Assembly: GCA_964017185.1 (NCBI GenBank)
Contig: OZ024875.1
Location: 24,685,456-24,749,455, forward strand
Length of the DNA stretch: 64,000 nt
Reading direction: 5' to 3'
Origin: Rugalucina vietnamica
Lineage: Eukaryota; Mollusca; Bivalvia; Lucinida; Lucinidae
Shown here: piece after piece, positions 47,354-57,451 of the stretch
Numbering within the stretch: the first letter of the stretch is position 1
Layout: every line of letters begins with the position of its first letter
Translations under genes and position numbers: made by a program
The notes under the pieces: generated by a model
The model's input: only the letters and a program-made list of their open reading frames with translations
Told to the model about the DNA's origin: nothing
The model's database searches: none

Positions 47354-47466
47354 CTGTAAATAATGTATGCAATAATTATCATAAGGAGTAGCTTGCAGAT
47401 AAGATAAAATATTGATGATTAATTGTATTGCTTTTGCCACAGTATCAAACGACCAAGACAAGTTAA

Positions 47467-48468
47467 ACAAGTAGCCCAAGGGCAACGATTGCTCACCTGA
47501 GAGTCAACAAGTACAGTCACTGGACAAAAGAATAGTTTGGGGTTTTACCATATATGGGCATGGCAGCCATCTTGGTCATGTGACCTGGAAACCCTACTTA
47601 CATCTTGTCCTCCACTTTGGTTTGCTCAAAAAATCATCTTATAAGAGTCCAAGGTGCGGCCATTTTTGACCGTAGGGGCATGAATGGCAGGATTTATGTA
47701 GAACTCAACATGACAGTGCTGCATACTAAATATACAAGCTTTGGGTCTTGTGGTTCAGAGAAGAAGATTTTTTTGTGCATTTCCATTATAAGCCTATGGC
47801 AGATAATGAAGCCCCTGGGGCTCAAAATATGAAAGCTCTAGGCCTTGTGGTTTAAGGGAGGATTTTTTTATGTTTTCCCCATTGTAAGGCTATGGGGACT
47901 AATGACGCCCTGGAACGGGGCCTGTATGGACCCCAGGGGCACCTTAGGCAGGATTTATAAAAAGGACTACCATACATTGCTACACACAAAATATTAAAGC
48001 CATGGGCCTTGTGCTTTCAGAAAAGATTTTTTAGTTTTTTCCATTGTAAGGCCATGGGAGCTAATGACCCCCGGGTTGTGGCCATTTTTGACCCCAGAGG
48101 CAGGATTGGCAGGATTAATGTAATGCTCCACATAACAGTGCTGCATACCAAATATAGAAGCCTTGGCACTTGCGATTTCAGAGATTTTTTCATGTATTTC
48201 CAATTATAAACCTATGGCAGATAATGATGCTCCTGAGGCAGGGGCCTGTATAGATCCCAGGTGCATGGGTGGCAGGATTTATAAAGAGGACCACTATACA
48301 TTGCTACACACAAAATATGAAAGGTCTGGGCTTTGTGGTTTCGGAGAAGAAGATTTTTTATGTTTTGCCCACTGTAAGTCTATGGGAGCTAACGACCCCA
48401 GGGGTGGAGCCATTTTTTACCAAAGAGTAACGATTCGCAGGATTAATGTAAAGCTCAATACAGGGTTC
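47467..48468 (+). mobile_element. GTAGCCCAAGGGCAACG-type element with ~150/300 bp modules
   Basis: Begins 'gtagcccaagggcaacgatt' + GCTCACCTGAG. It then has modules with 'ggccatttttgaccgtaggg', 'gcaggatttatgtagaact' and 'cattgtaaggctatgggagc', repeated with spacing ~300 bp (47650, 47930, 48080, 48240 and 48410). No 3' hairpin is seen; the element fades at CAGGGTTCCCACGG (48471), the edge of another repeat. It abuts the TRPV S1 exon region. Confidence 0.65.
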
Positions 48469-48675
48469 CCACGGCAAGTATAAAATAAAATTCCATGATA
48501 ATTCCATGATCGGAGTTAACTTTTCAGGACTGATTTTTCTGTTTATCTATTTATTTTTTTTGTCATATCACACTTTTTAAAAGACAAGAACAGATAATTA
48601 TATTGCAAATGTAACTTACTTCAAGGTATTATTTTACTACATAGGGGGCACTTTGGAGTCAAAACAGGAAATGAC

Positions 48676-48711
48676 TCAAGTGTTTTTCAAGTGTTTTTCA
48701 AGTGTTTTTCA
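48676..48711 (+). repeat. 12 bp tandem repeat, three units
   Basis: TCAAGTGTTTTT repeated three times directly upstream of the promoter-like island. Confidence 0.9.
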
Positions 48712-48714
48712 AGT

Positions 48715-49117
48715 GGCGTATGACGTCATCAACGTCACGCGAAGATGAGTCACGCGGTGAGTCATAAAGGGGGTCAAGTACCGACGCCACGTCGGAGCCA
48801 ATCAACGTCGGGCGTCGTATGAGTCATCGACATCACGCGACCGTGAGTCATACTCTACCCACGCCACTTCAGAATGACGGTTATTTTAAAAACGGTCCAA
48901 TGAAAATTGACGCTAGTGGTAGCCGTTCGCGCTAGATTAAGATGACTCACCAACGTTAAGTACCTGAACCACTTGAAAGGATACAATAGTCGAAACTACA
49001 TAGGCGTTTAAATAAGGGGCCGCTAGTCCGTCACGCCATTTTCTATAGTTGACAACACATCATTGCGTCTAACAAAACGGATTACAAAGTTGAAGTTTTC
49101 AAATCGGAGCATAGAAG
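48715..49117 (+). promoter_or_regulatory. Promoter island with one CRE, five AP-1 sites, CCAAT, TATA-like box and first-exon donor
   Basis: A CRE TGACGTCA lies at 48721. TGAGTCA occurs at 48746, 48758, 48820 and 48844, with an inverted TGACTCA at 48943, a CCAAT at 48798 and TTTAAATAAGG at 49008-49018. The likely transcript start is 20-35 bp later, and AGAAG/GTAAGTT at 49113-49122 is a consensus splice donor without an upstream ATG frame, so the first exon would be untranslated. The segment 48819-48872 is shared with the outer parts of both inverted-repeat arms. It is CpG-rich compared with its surroundings. Confidence 0.6.
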
Positions 49118-49774
49118 GTAAGTTGTAGTGATTTATTTACTACCAGTCGAATTCTTTGATCAGTATTCTTAGCTGTAGATATACATCGTATTCTTTTCTG
49201 TCCAAACTCTACTATCCTTTACATTTCAAGTACTCATAAGTGTCGTCCACTTGACTATTCTTCAAACGGGAATTAAAGTAATTCGAGTATGGGCCACATC
49301 CTGAGAAAACAAAGCAGAAGTTTTGTACATACACAAACAAAGAAGCAGATCATCCCTGCCTGATCTGCGCAATTGATGAGCAATTTTGATTTTGATTGCT
49401 ACACGGATAACAAAAATTTCTTTGATAGCTAAATCAAGCTTCTAGCTATCGTCTGTGATTATATAGGCGTTGAACCCTGTCAGAATATCCTGACACAGCC
49501 TGAGATATTCAATTTAAAGGAAAAACGGTAATTTGAGTCCAACATTCTCATCAAGTCTACACAGCCGAATATGGTACCAAAGCATAGCAAGAGAGTGTCA
49601 TTTGATTAAACCGTGACTGTGAGAACGTGTTTTGTCGAGCCCGGCCAAAATTTTCGATCGACACCAAGACAAACATACGGGAAGAAGGAGTGGGGACCGA
49701 GCTCAGCCATTTGATTGGTCTTCGTTTACTGTCCATACCTACGACACTCAGTATTCGACACCACAACGTATAGT

Positions 49775-49970
49775 ATGGATACGGGACCATCCTTTGCGGT
49801 TACGGACCCGCTTGGTTATCAACGTCGACTGGAAACTTTTAGTGACTGGCAAGTGACAAAGTAGAATGTTTCGCCTGTCATGTCAGGCTTGCGGGTTGAA
49901 AAAAAAAAACACGTAGATCCATGGTCAGAGAACAAAAGATGGTCTGAACGAGGTTGGTATCTCAAATTAA
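49775..49970 (+). pseudogene. Decayed BIR domain (inhibitor-of-apoptosis type)
   Basis: BIR domains are ~70-residue zinc folds of IAP proteins that bind caspases or related partners. Three pieces of one BIR are visible in different frames. YQRRLETFSDW (about 49820-49850) is the opening helix. VECFACHVRLAG (about 49861-49896) is the Cys-x2-Cys zinc ligand stretch. DPWSENKRWSERGW (about 49915-49956) is the H/C-bearing end, here with Asn where His is usual and no clear final Cys. Part of the domain between the first two pieces is missing, and stops and frame changes separate all three. Non-functional. It follows the promoter island by ~0.7 kb on the same strand. IAP genes are expanded in bivalves and also occur in mollusc herpesviruses, so host or viral origin cannot be told. 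Confidence 0.6.
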
Positions 49971-51269
49971 CCGGATGCGCATCAGCCAACACCATTTTGT
50001 ATGACTTGAATTTATTCAAAGATGTTTACTTCGAGAGCTTGACTGCAATTATTTCCTCTTTGCTATGAAATAGCGTTGCTGTCAACATTTTTTCAGTCAT
50101 GTCTGGACGGAGGTATCGCCTGATATGTGTTAACCAATATTCAGGGGAGCTTAACACATATTGTTCAAGGGTACTTACTTGTACTTGTATTTCACACTAG
50201 ACCACCGTTCTCCCAAACACGATCATTTTTGCGTATTGAATAGGCAATCATCTTTGTAGTTTATATGCATCCGAAGTTTACGTTACACACTCACATTGAC
50301 CTTGCCAGTTGAGCTCACACGTTTCGCAAGATGTCTACTTGCTCTAGACTCTTAAAGAACGCAATGTGAAAAGCGTGCTCATGTCTTATTTGACATGTTA
50401 TAATCTCATTTAATATTGAAAACATACACATTTGCGGCAACGCCGTCGACAATTTTAGGCTCACCAATCCTTTCCCCTATGCTGCGCGCTCGTGATTTGC
50501 TCTGCTTTACAACTGACCTCCAAACAGTGATATATTACTCAACAATTCACTACTAGAGCTGATCTATTTCTTAAATGTTTCCTCTGGACGAAAACACTTA
50601 TGCATAGGTGAGCACAAATGCTCATCTATAAAAAAATATTTATAAAAGTTGTATCTATAGAAAAAAAGAAACGTTTTTAAATTTTGCTCAGAACTGTAGT
50701 ATGCCTTGGGCTGACGAGACAATATGCAGAGGAGAGAAAAAAAAAAAAACTCCAGCCGTAACATGTTTCAGAAGTTTCTATCTGGTCACGGAGAAATTCC
50801 TACTTGAAATATTTTCTAGAGGATACAGACTCACACGCAGAGTACCCATGGTTGTGTTGCTATTGAGGGGACTCAATTTGGGAAAGACGCCGATTGTGAT
50901 CAATACGAAGTCAGAAAACACACAATAGCAAGTGACTTATTGCTAATCGAACCAATGTGATGTCAAAGCAATGGACAATGGTTAGTCCCTTCTTCGTTTT
51001 ACACGTCGGTTAAAAATGTTGCTTTCAGCGCTTTGTCTAGATCACGAGTACGTCGCTAAAAATGTTATTCCTTACTACAAGACGATTTTCGAAGCCAGAG
51101 AAGCAGCGAATCGCTTAATTGAATCGTTTAATAACCAACCCGAAGTATTTTACAAACTCTCTTAGCCGCATTCGCTGTCACTGTGAAACAACAACAACAA
51201 CAACAAATCCATTCATTTAAGACACGTTTTTCATGGATATCATACCAGATCCTCATTTATACGGAATGA
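49971..51269. other. Unique DNA with a SINE-tail fragment, no gene seen
   Basis: At 50087-50115 'tcagtcatgtctggacggag' is the inverse of the SINE 3' part at about 32090-32115. A (CAA)5 microsatellite lies at about 51189-51203. The remaining open frames are short and unsupported. Confidence 0.5.
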
Positions 51270-51715
51270 ACTTGTTCCCCGTACCTAGATTCTCCGCACG
51301 AAACTCCATTTTCCGCATGTTTTATGCGGAAATTCTCATGCGGAGTATTGGAACAATATTTCCGCATCGTGCGGAAATCAAACTGTAAAAAATGAAAAAG
51401 AAGAAGGATGTTGCATGCGGAGAATGTTCCGCTTATTTTTCTGCATCATGCGGAGAATTCTCCGCAGCTTGCGGATAAGCAGCGGAATTTGAATGCGGAA
51501 TTCCGCACTGATGCGGAGTATTGGAACATATTTTCCGCATCTTGCGGAAAAGTAACAGGGAATTCTCCGCATGATGCGGAATTCCGCAAGGCAGATTGAT
51601 ATGGAATATATTCCGCTTGATGCGGAACATATTCCGCATGATGCGGAACATATTCCGCATGATGCGGAACATATTCCGCATGATGCGGAGCTCCGCATCC
51701 TGCGGAATACTACAT
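51270..51715. repeat. Cluster of TTCCGCAT / ATGCGGAA inverted repeats with 21 bp tandem core
   Basis: More than twenty copies of TTCCGCA or TGCGGAA in alternating orientation. At 51619-51681 a 21 bp unit GATGCGGAACATATTCCGCAT is repeated three times, and each unit is self-complementary. These produce repetitive reading frames on both strands that are not genes. Sister clusters lie at 53280-53345 and 54120-54450. Confidence 0.9.
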
Positions 51716-52180
51716 TGGATTTTCTGTTCCAGAAAGTTTTTACCATATATGGGTGTGGAGACCACCTTGGTCATGTGACCTGAACCATTTTCTGCTTTAT
51801 ACAAATGTTTGACTCAGCATTCCCTAGGCTTCATATGACTTTTATTTGGCTTTTAAGGGTCGAATGGTGAGGATTGTGGCCACATAAAATTTATTCAAGC
51901 CCTCCAGTAATTTCTTCACTGACAGTTCCAAGGCGGTTTTGATGTGATTTTTCTTTATGTTTTCTGTTTATTCTGTCTGCTTTTCTGTTATACTTGTCAC
52001 TTTTATATTTGGTTGATGTAAGCCAGATGGCTATCTTTGTTGAGACAGAAGTAATCATTTTGCTCTTCATGGGTGTTGTAACATTTTCATGTTGTATTGT
52101 GCTGTACTTAATCATTCGCCTGGTATCCGGTGTGGGATTTTGAATTTGATTGTACAATCTCTATTCTTACTTAAGCTATG
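51716..52180. other. Worn repeat fragment and unique DNA
   Basis: A GCTCACC-family module piece ('accatatatgggtgtggaga') lies at about 51735-51790. The rest is unrecognised. Confidence 0.45.
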
Positions 52181-52184
52181 TTCT

Positions 52185-52720
52185 CACTGTCCCGGTTTAG
52201 CTCCCCAGTTCGCCGGGGGTAAATCAAACCAGGGTAAACCAGGACAAACCGTAATGAACCGTGATAGAACCTTAGTGCTACCGTGGCAAACTGGGAAGAA
52301 CCAAGATAAACCGGGGAGCCTTCGTGGTTGTATAAAAATGTTTAATACAACCGGGGTAAACCCGGGTGAACTGTGAGAGATGTCAAAAACCGGAGCGACA
52401 CAGTGACAAACCTTGATGGCATGGGACTCGAACCAAGACGATCCGGTGCAAACCGTGGGTAACAGGGACAACATAGGGCTATTCCGGCACAAACCAGGGC
52501 TTCACCGGGACTCTACCAGGGTGAACCAAGATGCCACAGGGGCAAACCGGCTTTAATAATTTGGCCATGGTGTACCCCGGTTTACACAGGTGACAGGTGG
52601 GGTGAACCAGGACGATACCGGGCTTTACCGTAGTAAAACCGAGGCACACCGGCCTGCACCAGGACAACACCATGGTACAACTAGGAACAAGACTGGGGCT
52701 ACACGGTAACACCCTGACTG
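52185..52720. repeat. Quasi-periodic AACCRGG tract (~540 bp)
   Basis: Short phrases such as AAACCGGGG, AACCAGG, AACCGTG and their TACCGGG variants recur every ~12-17 bp, without exact copies. GC content is clearly above the flanks. It looks like a very old short-period minisatellite or a structured element. Open frames on both strands follow from the composition. Confidence 0.6.
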
Positions 52721-54119
52721 AGAACACGATCAACTTTGGTAGAAACAGTTACTCGGTTTATCACAGTATACTGGCTTGCCTTCACCGGGGTAGAACTGGG
52801 ACAGTAAGAACAAGGCTAAAGGTCAAGCTGTTTCAGAGAATGCAAAGGAAACACATTTTAATCTGGAGAAAGATATGTCTGAATTGCTTTGAGAAATAAC
52901 TATTGTATATGAAGACCTGTAATTTTGTATTGTGGTTTAACATCCCACTCTAGAGATTCTAATGTTCCTAAATAGTTGTTTTGTTGAACTAAATTCATGG
53001 ACTGAGACAAAATTTATTGAAGCAATCTGCAGTAGCAAATTTCAACACAGAGAAGGCATAGAGCAACATAAAAAGACAATTCATATAAATACTGGCTACT
53101 TACAATGCTAAAGAACTAAACTCCTTAACTATAATTTTCATTATAACACAATTTTAAAAATGGCACATGGTACAACACTTCCTTTCAAACAATGCTTCCT
53201 CTAATATTTGAAAACAGGAAGTGAGTCAGTACTTGAAATTCTGATTTCCTATTGGTCAGCAATAATATATTCAAAATGGTCTGATGCGGAATTCCGCATG
53301 TGGTGCGGAAAAAATTCCGCATGTGATGCGGAGCTCCGCTCAATGCGATACAGGGGTTTGAGGTGCTGGTTTAAAGTCAAGAGAGACAAAAGAAATGTAT
53401 ATTATTACATTATCTCAATATGGTTGTGTTTGTTTGTTTCATTGCTTTATGTCCACATGTAGTCAACAGCTATTGTCATATCTGGACAGTCAGCTATCCT
53501 AACCACACTATTCCTAGACAAGCATGTTTGGGGCAGATTACTAGTACTTAGGGCACATTTCTTTTGTCAGTTGAAGCTAACAAGTGCTCTTGAATCAGTG
53601 GAAGCGAAAATGGGATTAGAAATATTTTCATGTGTGGAATCGAACATGCTAACTTTTGAGCCATCTTCTGGTACACATATATAATTCCTAACATTATAAG
53701 TTTGCTAAAACAAATTGCATAAGTTATAAAATTTCAATAAACTAAATTGTTTCCATGAAATCGTCTGCATCTTTATTATTCATCTTTGTCAGATTAAATA
53801 GCTAAAAGAGTAGAGTCTATGGAGTATTTGAATGGACCTCCAAGAAAGGGTTCCCACTCTCGGGCGGAAGCGAAATTACCTAACATTTCCCAGACTATTC
53901 CCGGACATAATTTCAAATCTCCAGATAACGATATCCTTTGCGCATGGTCTTTAACATTTGACAGTTTGACTCCAGAAATACATGGCAGCGATAATTTTTT
54001 TATAATTGGTATTTTTTTATGAATTTTTTTGTTTGTAAAAAGTCAAAATTTCTGCACTATAATTTTCCTAAGATACAGTGGGACAATGACACATATACAA
54101 AAATTGCCCAAGTAGTCAA
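52721..54119. other. Mostly unique DNA with a TTCCGCAT mini-cluster and a MITE edge
   Basis: 53280-53345 is a short TTCCGCAT cluster. At about 53850-53925 'agggttcccactctcgggcg' followed by TTCCCAGAC-type repeats is a worn relative of the CAGGGTTGCCAC element at 24246. No gene recognised. Confidence 0.5.
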
Positions 54120-54450
54120 CGGAATACGGTAAGTTATTTTCCGCATGCAAAATAATCTAAGATATTTTCCGCTTCAAAAATTGTCTGAGTCTACATTTTC
54201 CGCATTGTTTCCGCACTAAAAAAGTATTAAGTCCGATTTTTCCGCTGCTGGTGCGGAAAAGTTTCCGATGAGAGATGCGGAAGAAATTCCGCATATTGTG
54301 AAACCTCTGCGGAGTTCCGCATGTTCATGCGGAATTCCGCACAAAAAATGCTGATATTCCGCATGTTTTTGCTGAATTCCGCATAGTTGATGCGGAATTC
54401 CGCAGATGTTGTGCGGAGTTCCGCATGGTTGATGCGGAGATTTGAGGTGC
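54120..54450. repeat. TTCCGCAT / ATGCGGAA cluster, right-hand block
   Basis: About fifteen copies in both orientations, often as ATGCGGAATTCCGCAT palindromes with 5-25 bp between. With 51270-51715 it brackets ~2.4 kb, so the two blocks could be the subterminal regions of one element. Confidence 0.85.
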
Positions 54451-54597
54451 GGGTCAGAGACAGACTGTTGACTTTCCATAATTGGTTTAGACAGACGATT
54501 CCCGGCAAACAATCTCTGGCTCAAGCAAGATTCTAGTAACTAGAAGAATGTGTTATTCTTGTCAGGAAGGCCAATTGTCAAACACATGACATAGCTT

Positions 54598-54720
54598 ATG
54601 AGTCATCGACATCACGCGACCGTGAGCCATACCCTACATACGCTACTTCAACGAATCAATAGCGACTGCTTTTAGGACCTATTCCTAATGACGTCATGTT
54701 TGTTATATATAAGGAACGCG
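54598..54720 (+). promoter_or_regulatory. Promoter of the left arm: shared AP-1 module, CRE, TATA
   Basis: ATGAGTCATCGACATCACGC + GACCGTGAG at 54598-54626, then CATACCCTAC...ACGCTACTTCA, matches the BIR promoter island at 48819-48872. A CRE TGACGTCA (54689-54696) and TATATATAAGG (54704-54713) follow. The PC4-like frame begins ~60 bp after the TATA box. The right arm has the inverse at about 63865-63980. Confidence 0.65.
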
Positions 54721-54769
54721 GCGGCGTACGGTTGATTATTATTACTATCGATTCTGAAATGAAAACATT

Positions 54770-55202
54770 ATGGAGAACGAGCAAATGTTTTTCGAACTCG
54801 GAAATAACAGATACGTTAAAGTATGCGAATAAATCTCGAGCCAGTTCAGTTGTCTAGATCTTATAGACAGTGTCGTGGAGGAATACAAGAACTCAAAACC
54901 GGTGGGCTGCATGGTACACTTATACGGAAACTATCACGTGTCTGTAAAAAAGTGGTTACCCTCTGGTAAACATACGACGCTGGTTTGTCCCCGACGGCTA
55001 CGAGGAACTCATTCCGACGAAAACGGGCATAGCGCTTACGTTTCTTCAATGGGAGAAACTGAAATCAGCCATGCTTCTCGTTGAGGAACTTCTCGACGGA
55101 AAATTGGACAAAGTCACACTGTGCGAAGATTCTCATCAAAACCAGGAGGGGTCTATGGTGTGTTCTGAATGCAACCCGAACGGGTACATAAACTATTTTT
55201 GA
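54770..55202 (+). pseudogene. Broken PC4-like (transcription coactivator p15/Sub1 family) gene, left arm
   Basis: PC4-family proteins bind single-stranded DNA and assist RNA polymerase II transcription. From an ATG 60 bp behind a TATA box the frame reads MENEQMFFELGNNRYVKVCE and stops at a TAA (54830-54832). The same frame reopens and contains VHLYGNYHVSVKKW. After a one-base shift near 54955 it continues as LVNIRRWFVPDG, then TKTGIALTFLQWEKLKSAML, the typical PC4 strand/turn and GI.L...QWEKL helix. It ends at TGA (55200-55202). The right arm (63375-63807) has the same stop and the same shift. A very small intron instead of the stop is possible, but the frameshift is not explained by one. Confidence 0.65.
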
Positions 55203-55369
55203 AACTTCAGTGACTGGTAACTGTGTTTTCTTAAATACGCCCATAGTTTTAAATGTTTCATGGACTCTTATTTATGTACTTTTTGTTGTTTTTTGTGTGT
55301 TCAAGCGAGTTGTAAGATACTTTTACGAGGCTATTTGTTTTGGTTAGCTTAATTGCCATAGTAAAAAAA

Positions 55370-55756
55370 ATGGACCACATGTGTGAATATCGCCTTGGCC
55401 ACCGGAAAGTGGCTACGAAGTACAACAGTGCAAAGACGCATGTTATACAGACTACTTACGTTTCGGTTCGAGAATGTTACCTCTGTGGGAAAATAAAACC
55501 AGAAACACCCGCCGATGAATTCGTTTCAATCAGGACTAATGAGTGTTTTGACTTGATAATAAAATTCAGAATCATGGAAGAGGATGAAGTATTTAATGAA
55601 CGACCACTTACTTGTAACTGGATGGACTTTATTCCAATGTCTAAAAAAGAAGATCCGCTGTTTATACGGACAAGTAAAATTAAAGAGACAAACTGCCAAT
55701 GTAAATCTTGTAGTTTCTTGAAGCTTTACGTTGACTTTGTAGAAGTACAACGATAG
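55370..55756 (+). CDS. Cys-rich 128-residue protein of unknown function, left arm
   Basis: Intact frame from ATG 55370 (MDHMCEYRLGHRKV) to TAG. I chose this start because the right-arm copy (62822-63208) has the same ATG; the 5' extension to 55340 exists only here. Visible features are a Cys pair C36-x2-C39 (ECYLCGK) and a C-terminal C109-x-C111-x2-C114 (NCQCKSC), which could bind one zinc, and an acidic middle. No signal peptide or membrane segment. I do not recognise the family. The copies differ at Cys5/Tyr5 and Cys/Arg in PLT(C/R)NW. It survives intact in both arms, unlike the PC4-like gene next to it, which hints at selection or very recent duplication. Confidence 0.55.
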   Translation: MDHMCEYRLGHRKVATKYNSAKTHVIQTTYVSVRECYLCGKIKPETPADEFVSIRTNECFDLIIKFRIMEEDEVFNERPLTCNWMDFIPMSKKEDPLFIRTSKIKETNCQCKSCSFLKLYVDFVEVQR

Positions 55757-56092
55757 AACAAATTTAATTGATACTTCATGTACATGTAAGCCTTGTATTT
55801 TGTTTGTCGTATACTTTAACCGTGTATCGTGTATGTATAAATATACATGTGTATCGTATGAATGAATGAAGGTATTTCTAGTCTTGCTTACTGTTTACCC
55901 AATGCGCAAACAAGAAAATGACATGTCGAAAATACATTGTTTTTTTTAGACAAGTCATATTTTTGTCGCATGATCATCAACATTTACATTAATTATAACC
56001 ATTCATTTTTTTCTCACAAATTCTCCGGACACCCAAGCCCGCTTCGTTTCCGTCTCCTTTTCTTCTCCTCACACAAATGCCCATCACGAGCG

Positions 56093-56302
56093 TATATAAA
56101 CCCTTTTTTATAAACCTTAAAATACAGTTGCATTTTGTCACATTATTTCTTGTTACTTTTGCGAAAGATGGATATTCTTCGACCTTTCTTTCCTGAAAGT
56201 CCAGACCTGAATTGCACTTCTAAGCGTACGCTGCCTCCTTCACCAAAGTCAGGAACTCGCCATGGTGTGAGAGGACATGTTCCAACTAGAAGGCGAAGAT
56301 AG
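56093..56302 (+). CDS. 44-codon basic ORF behind a TATA box, left arm
   Basis: TATATAAA lies at 56093-56100 and an ATG 68 bp later at 56168. The frame reads MDILRPFFPESPDLNCTSKR, TLPPSPKSGTRHGVRG, HVPTRRRR and stops at TAG 56300-56302. The Pro/Ser-rich middle and Arg-rich tail suggest a short nucleic-acid-binding or nuclear peptide, or a first exon. It is identical in length and frame in the right arm (62273-62407). The 244 bp arm-specific segment begins just behind its stop. Function unknown. Confidence 0.4.
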
Positions 56303-56319
56303 TGCTGCCGCTTATAAAG

Positions 56320-56566
56320 TGTTTCAAGTCCAGCTTATTGCCTTCGTCCTGACCCCATTTCTCATCAGAACTCATTAGTAAATTGGAATAGGCTTTGATT
56401 CATAATTGCAATACCACTAGCATGCGTTACTTATTGAATATAGTGTTAGAATCAGCACCAGGAAATGTCTGCTCGATTAGTCCACCCCTCTTTTTTGACG
56501 TAGGAGAGATGATGATACCAGTACGAAATATGTAGCCATACAGGCATGGACCCCACCCCCTAAAAA
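56320..56566. other. ~244 bp segment present only in the left arm
   Basis: In the right arm 'cttataaag' runs straight into 'cagcaggtgtgattagg'. In the left arm ~244 bp lie between the same blocks. No terminal repeats are evident, so it may be an insertion here or a deletion there. Confidence 0.8.
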
Positions 56567-56716
56567 AACAGGAGGTGTGATCAGGTGATCGCGAAATGTG
56601 AACATCACCTGCCCATTATAATGCACCAGCCATGTCCATATGACTGATTACAATGCCGAGAAAATGGTAAGAAACGAATGTCCGGTAATTGAAAGCCTTA
56701 TTAATTATTGGCAATT

Positions 56717-57130
56717 GGCATAAGGTCAGTCACAAGTTTACCGCGGCCACGCTGTAGGGATCATCAAGATCATGTTGTCTCCCATAGAACTTTTTAAGAG
56801 TTGGCACAAGCTTCGTCCTGCGATATCCCTTTGACAACAATTTGCTGGTGAGTAACTTCCCCCTATCAACAAAGTCTTCGTAGTTACAGCAGGCTTTAGC
56901 ATAGCGAACTAGCTGAGAGACATATACTCCGTAAGCAGGTGCTGATGGCATATTGCTACTCATAAATGGAAAGTTAACTATTGGGAAATTGAAGTCATCC
57001 CTCTTTTCAACAAGCCTAGTAATAAGCTTTCCATTTTCAATATTAAGATAACAATCTAGGTACGAGGCAGATATATGGCACTTGTGCAAATGTTCCACAT
57101 GTAGATTTTCCTCAGTTGGAACGTTTTCGT
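56717..57130 (-). pseudogene. C-terminal part of a reverse-transcriptase-type protein, left arm (frameshifted)
   Basis: A frame on the minus strand contains ASYLDCYLNIENGKL, then EKRDDFNFPIVNFPFMSSN, PSAPAYGVYVSQLVRYA, LLTSKLLSKGYRR and LKKFYGRQHDL. From memory of the family this block follows the RT palm domain in mobile-element proteins widespread in corals, lancelets and molluscs; the RT catalytic part itself is absent. Near 56740 a small indel relative to the right arm (GTAAAC for TCTAAAC) shifts the frame and ends it early. There is no ATG start; the frame simply follows a stop. The neighbour upstream in the same sense is a DNA-polymerase fragment. Confidence 0.6.
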
Positions 57131-57136
57131 CCTTAC

Positions 57137-57451
57137 CTGGGCTATTTGGTCATCTTGTCTGCACTCAAAATCGAAAATATATACTTAATTGAGCCCATTT
57201 TGTTTATTCATTGAATCAGGCTTGCTCGTTTCCTCTACTCTGACCATGACACAGAGGTGGTTTTCTTTGAAGCAACCCTTACAAACTTTGTAGTACTGTT
57301 CTTCGCATGTAAATAATCTGCCCTTTTGTTTTGCTTTATCTATCTACGGATTACATTCTCGACATCTATAATATGCCTTGCAAGTCGAGTTACCTGCTAA
57401 TGCTTGGTTCAAATGAAGATCATAACAAGTCTGACTGATAAAATTACAGTT
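57137..57451 (-). pseudogene. N-terminal fragment of a Polinton/adintovirus-type family-B DNA polymerase, left arm
   Basis: Protein-primed family-B polymerases of Polintons and related viruses start with Cys/His-rich knuckles before the exonuclease motif. Minus-strand frame pieces show NSTCKAYYRCRECN, CEEQYYKVCKGCFKENHLC and FDFECRQDD. The last is the Exo I motif (D-x-E) in its usual place after the knuckles. In-frame TAG and TAA codons interrupt it; the right arm has the same stops. It ends at GCCCAG/GTAAGG, a perfect splice-donor look. Exo II/III and the polymerase palm are absent. Host-genome relic; no working enzyme. Confidence 0.6.

Noticed and set aside
51378..51804. Overlapping long frames on both strands with repeated Arg-Asn-Met-Phe-Arg or Asp-Ala-Glu-His-Ile units.
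   Set aside because: They are translations of the TTCCGCAT tandem palindromes. All frames stay open because the unit length is 21 bp.
51270..54450. CRISPR-like array (short regular repeats).
   Set aside because: Repeats are palindromes in both orientations with irregular spacing and no unique spacers, in eukaryotic DNA.
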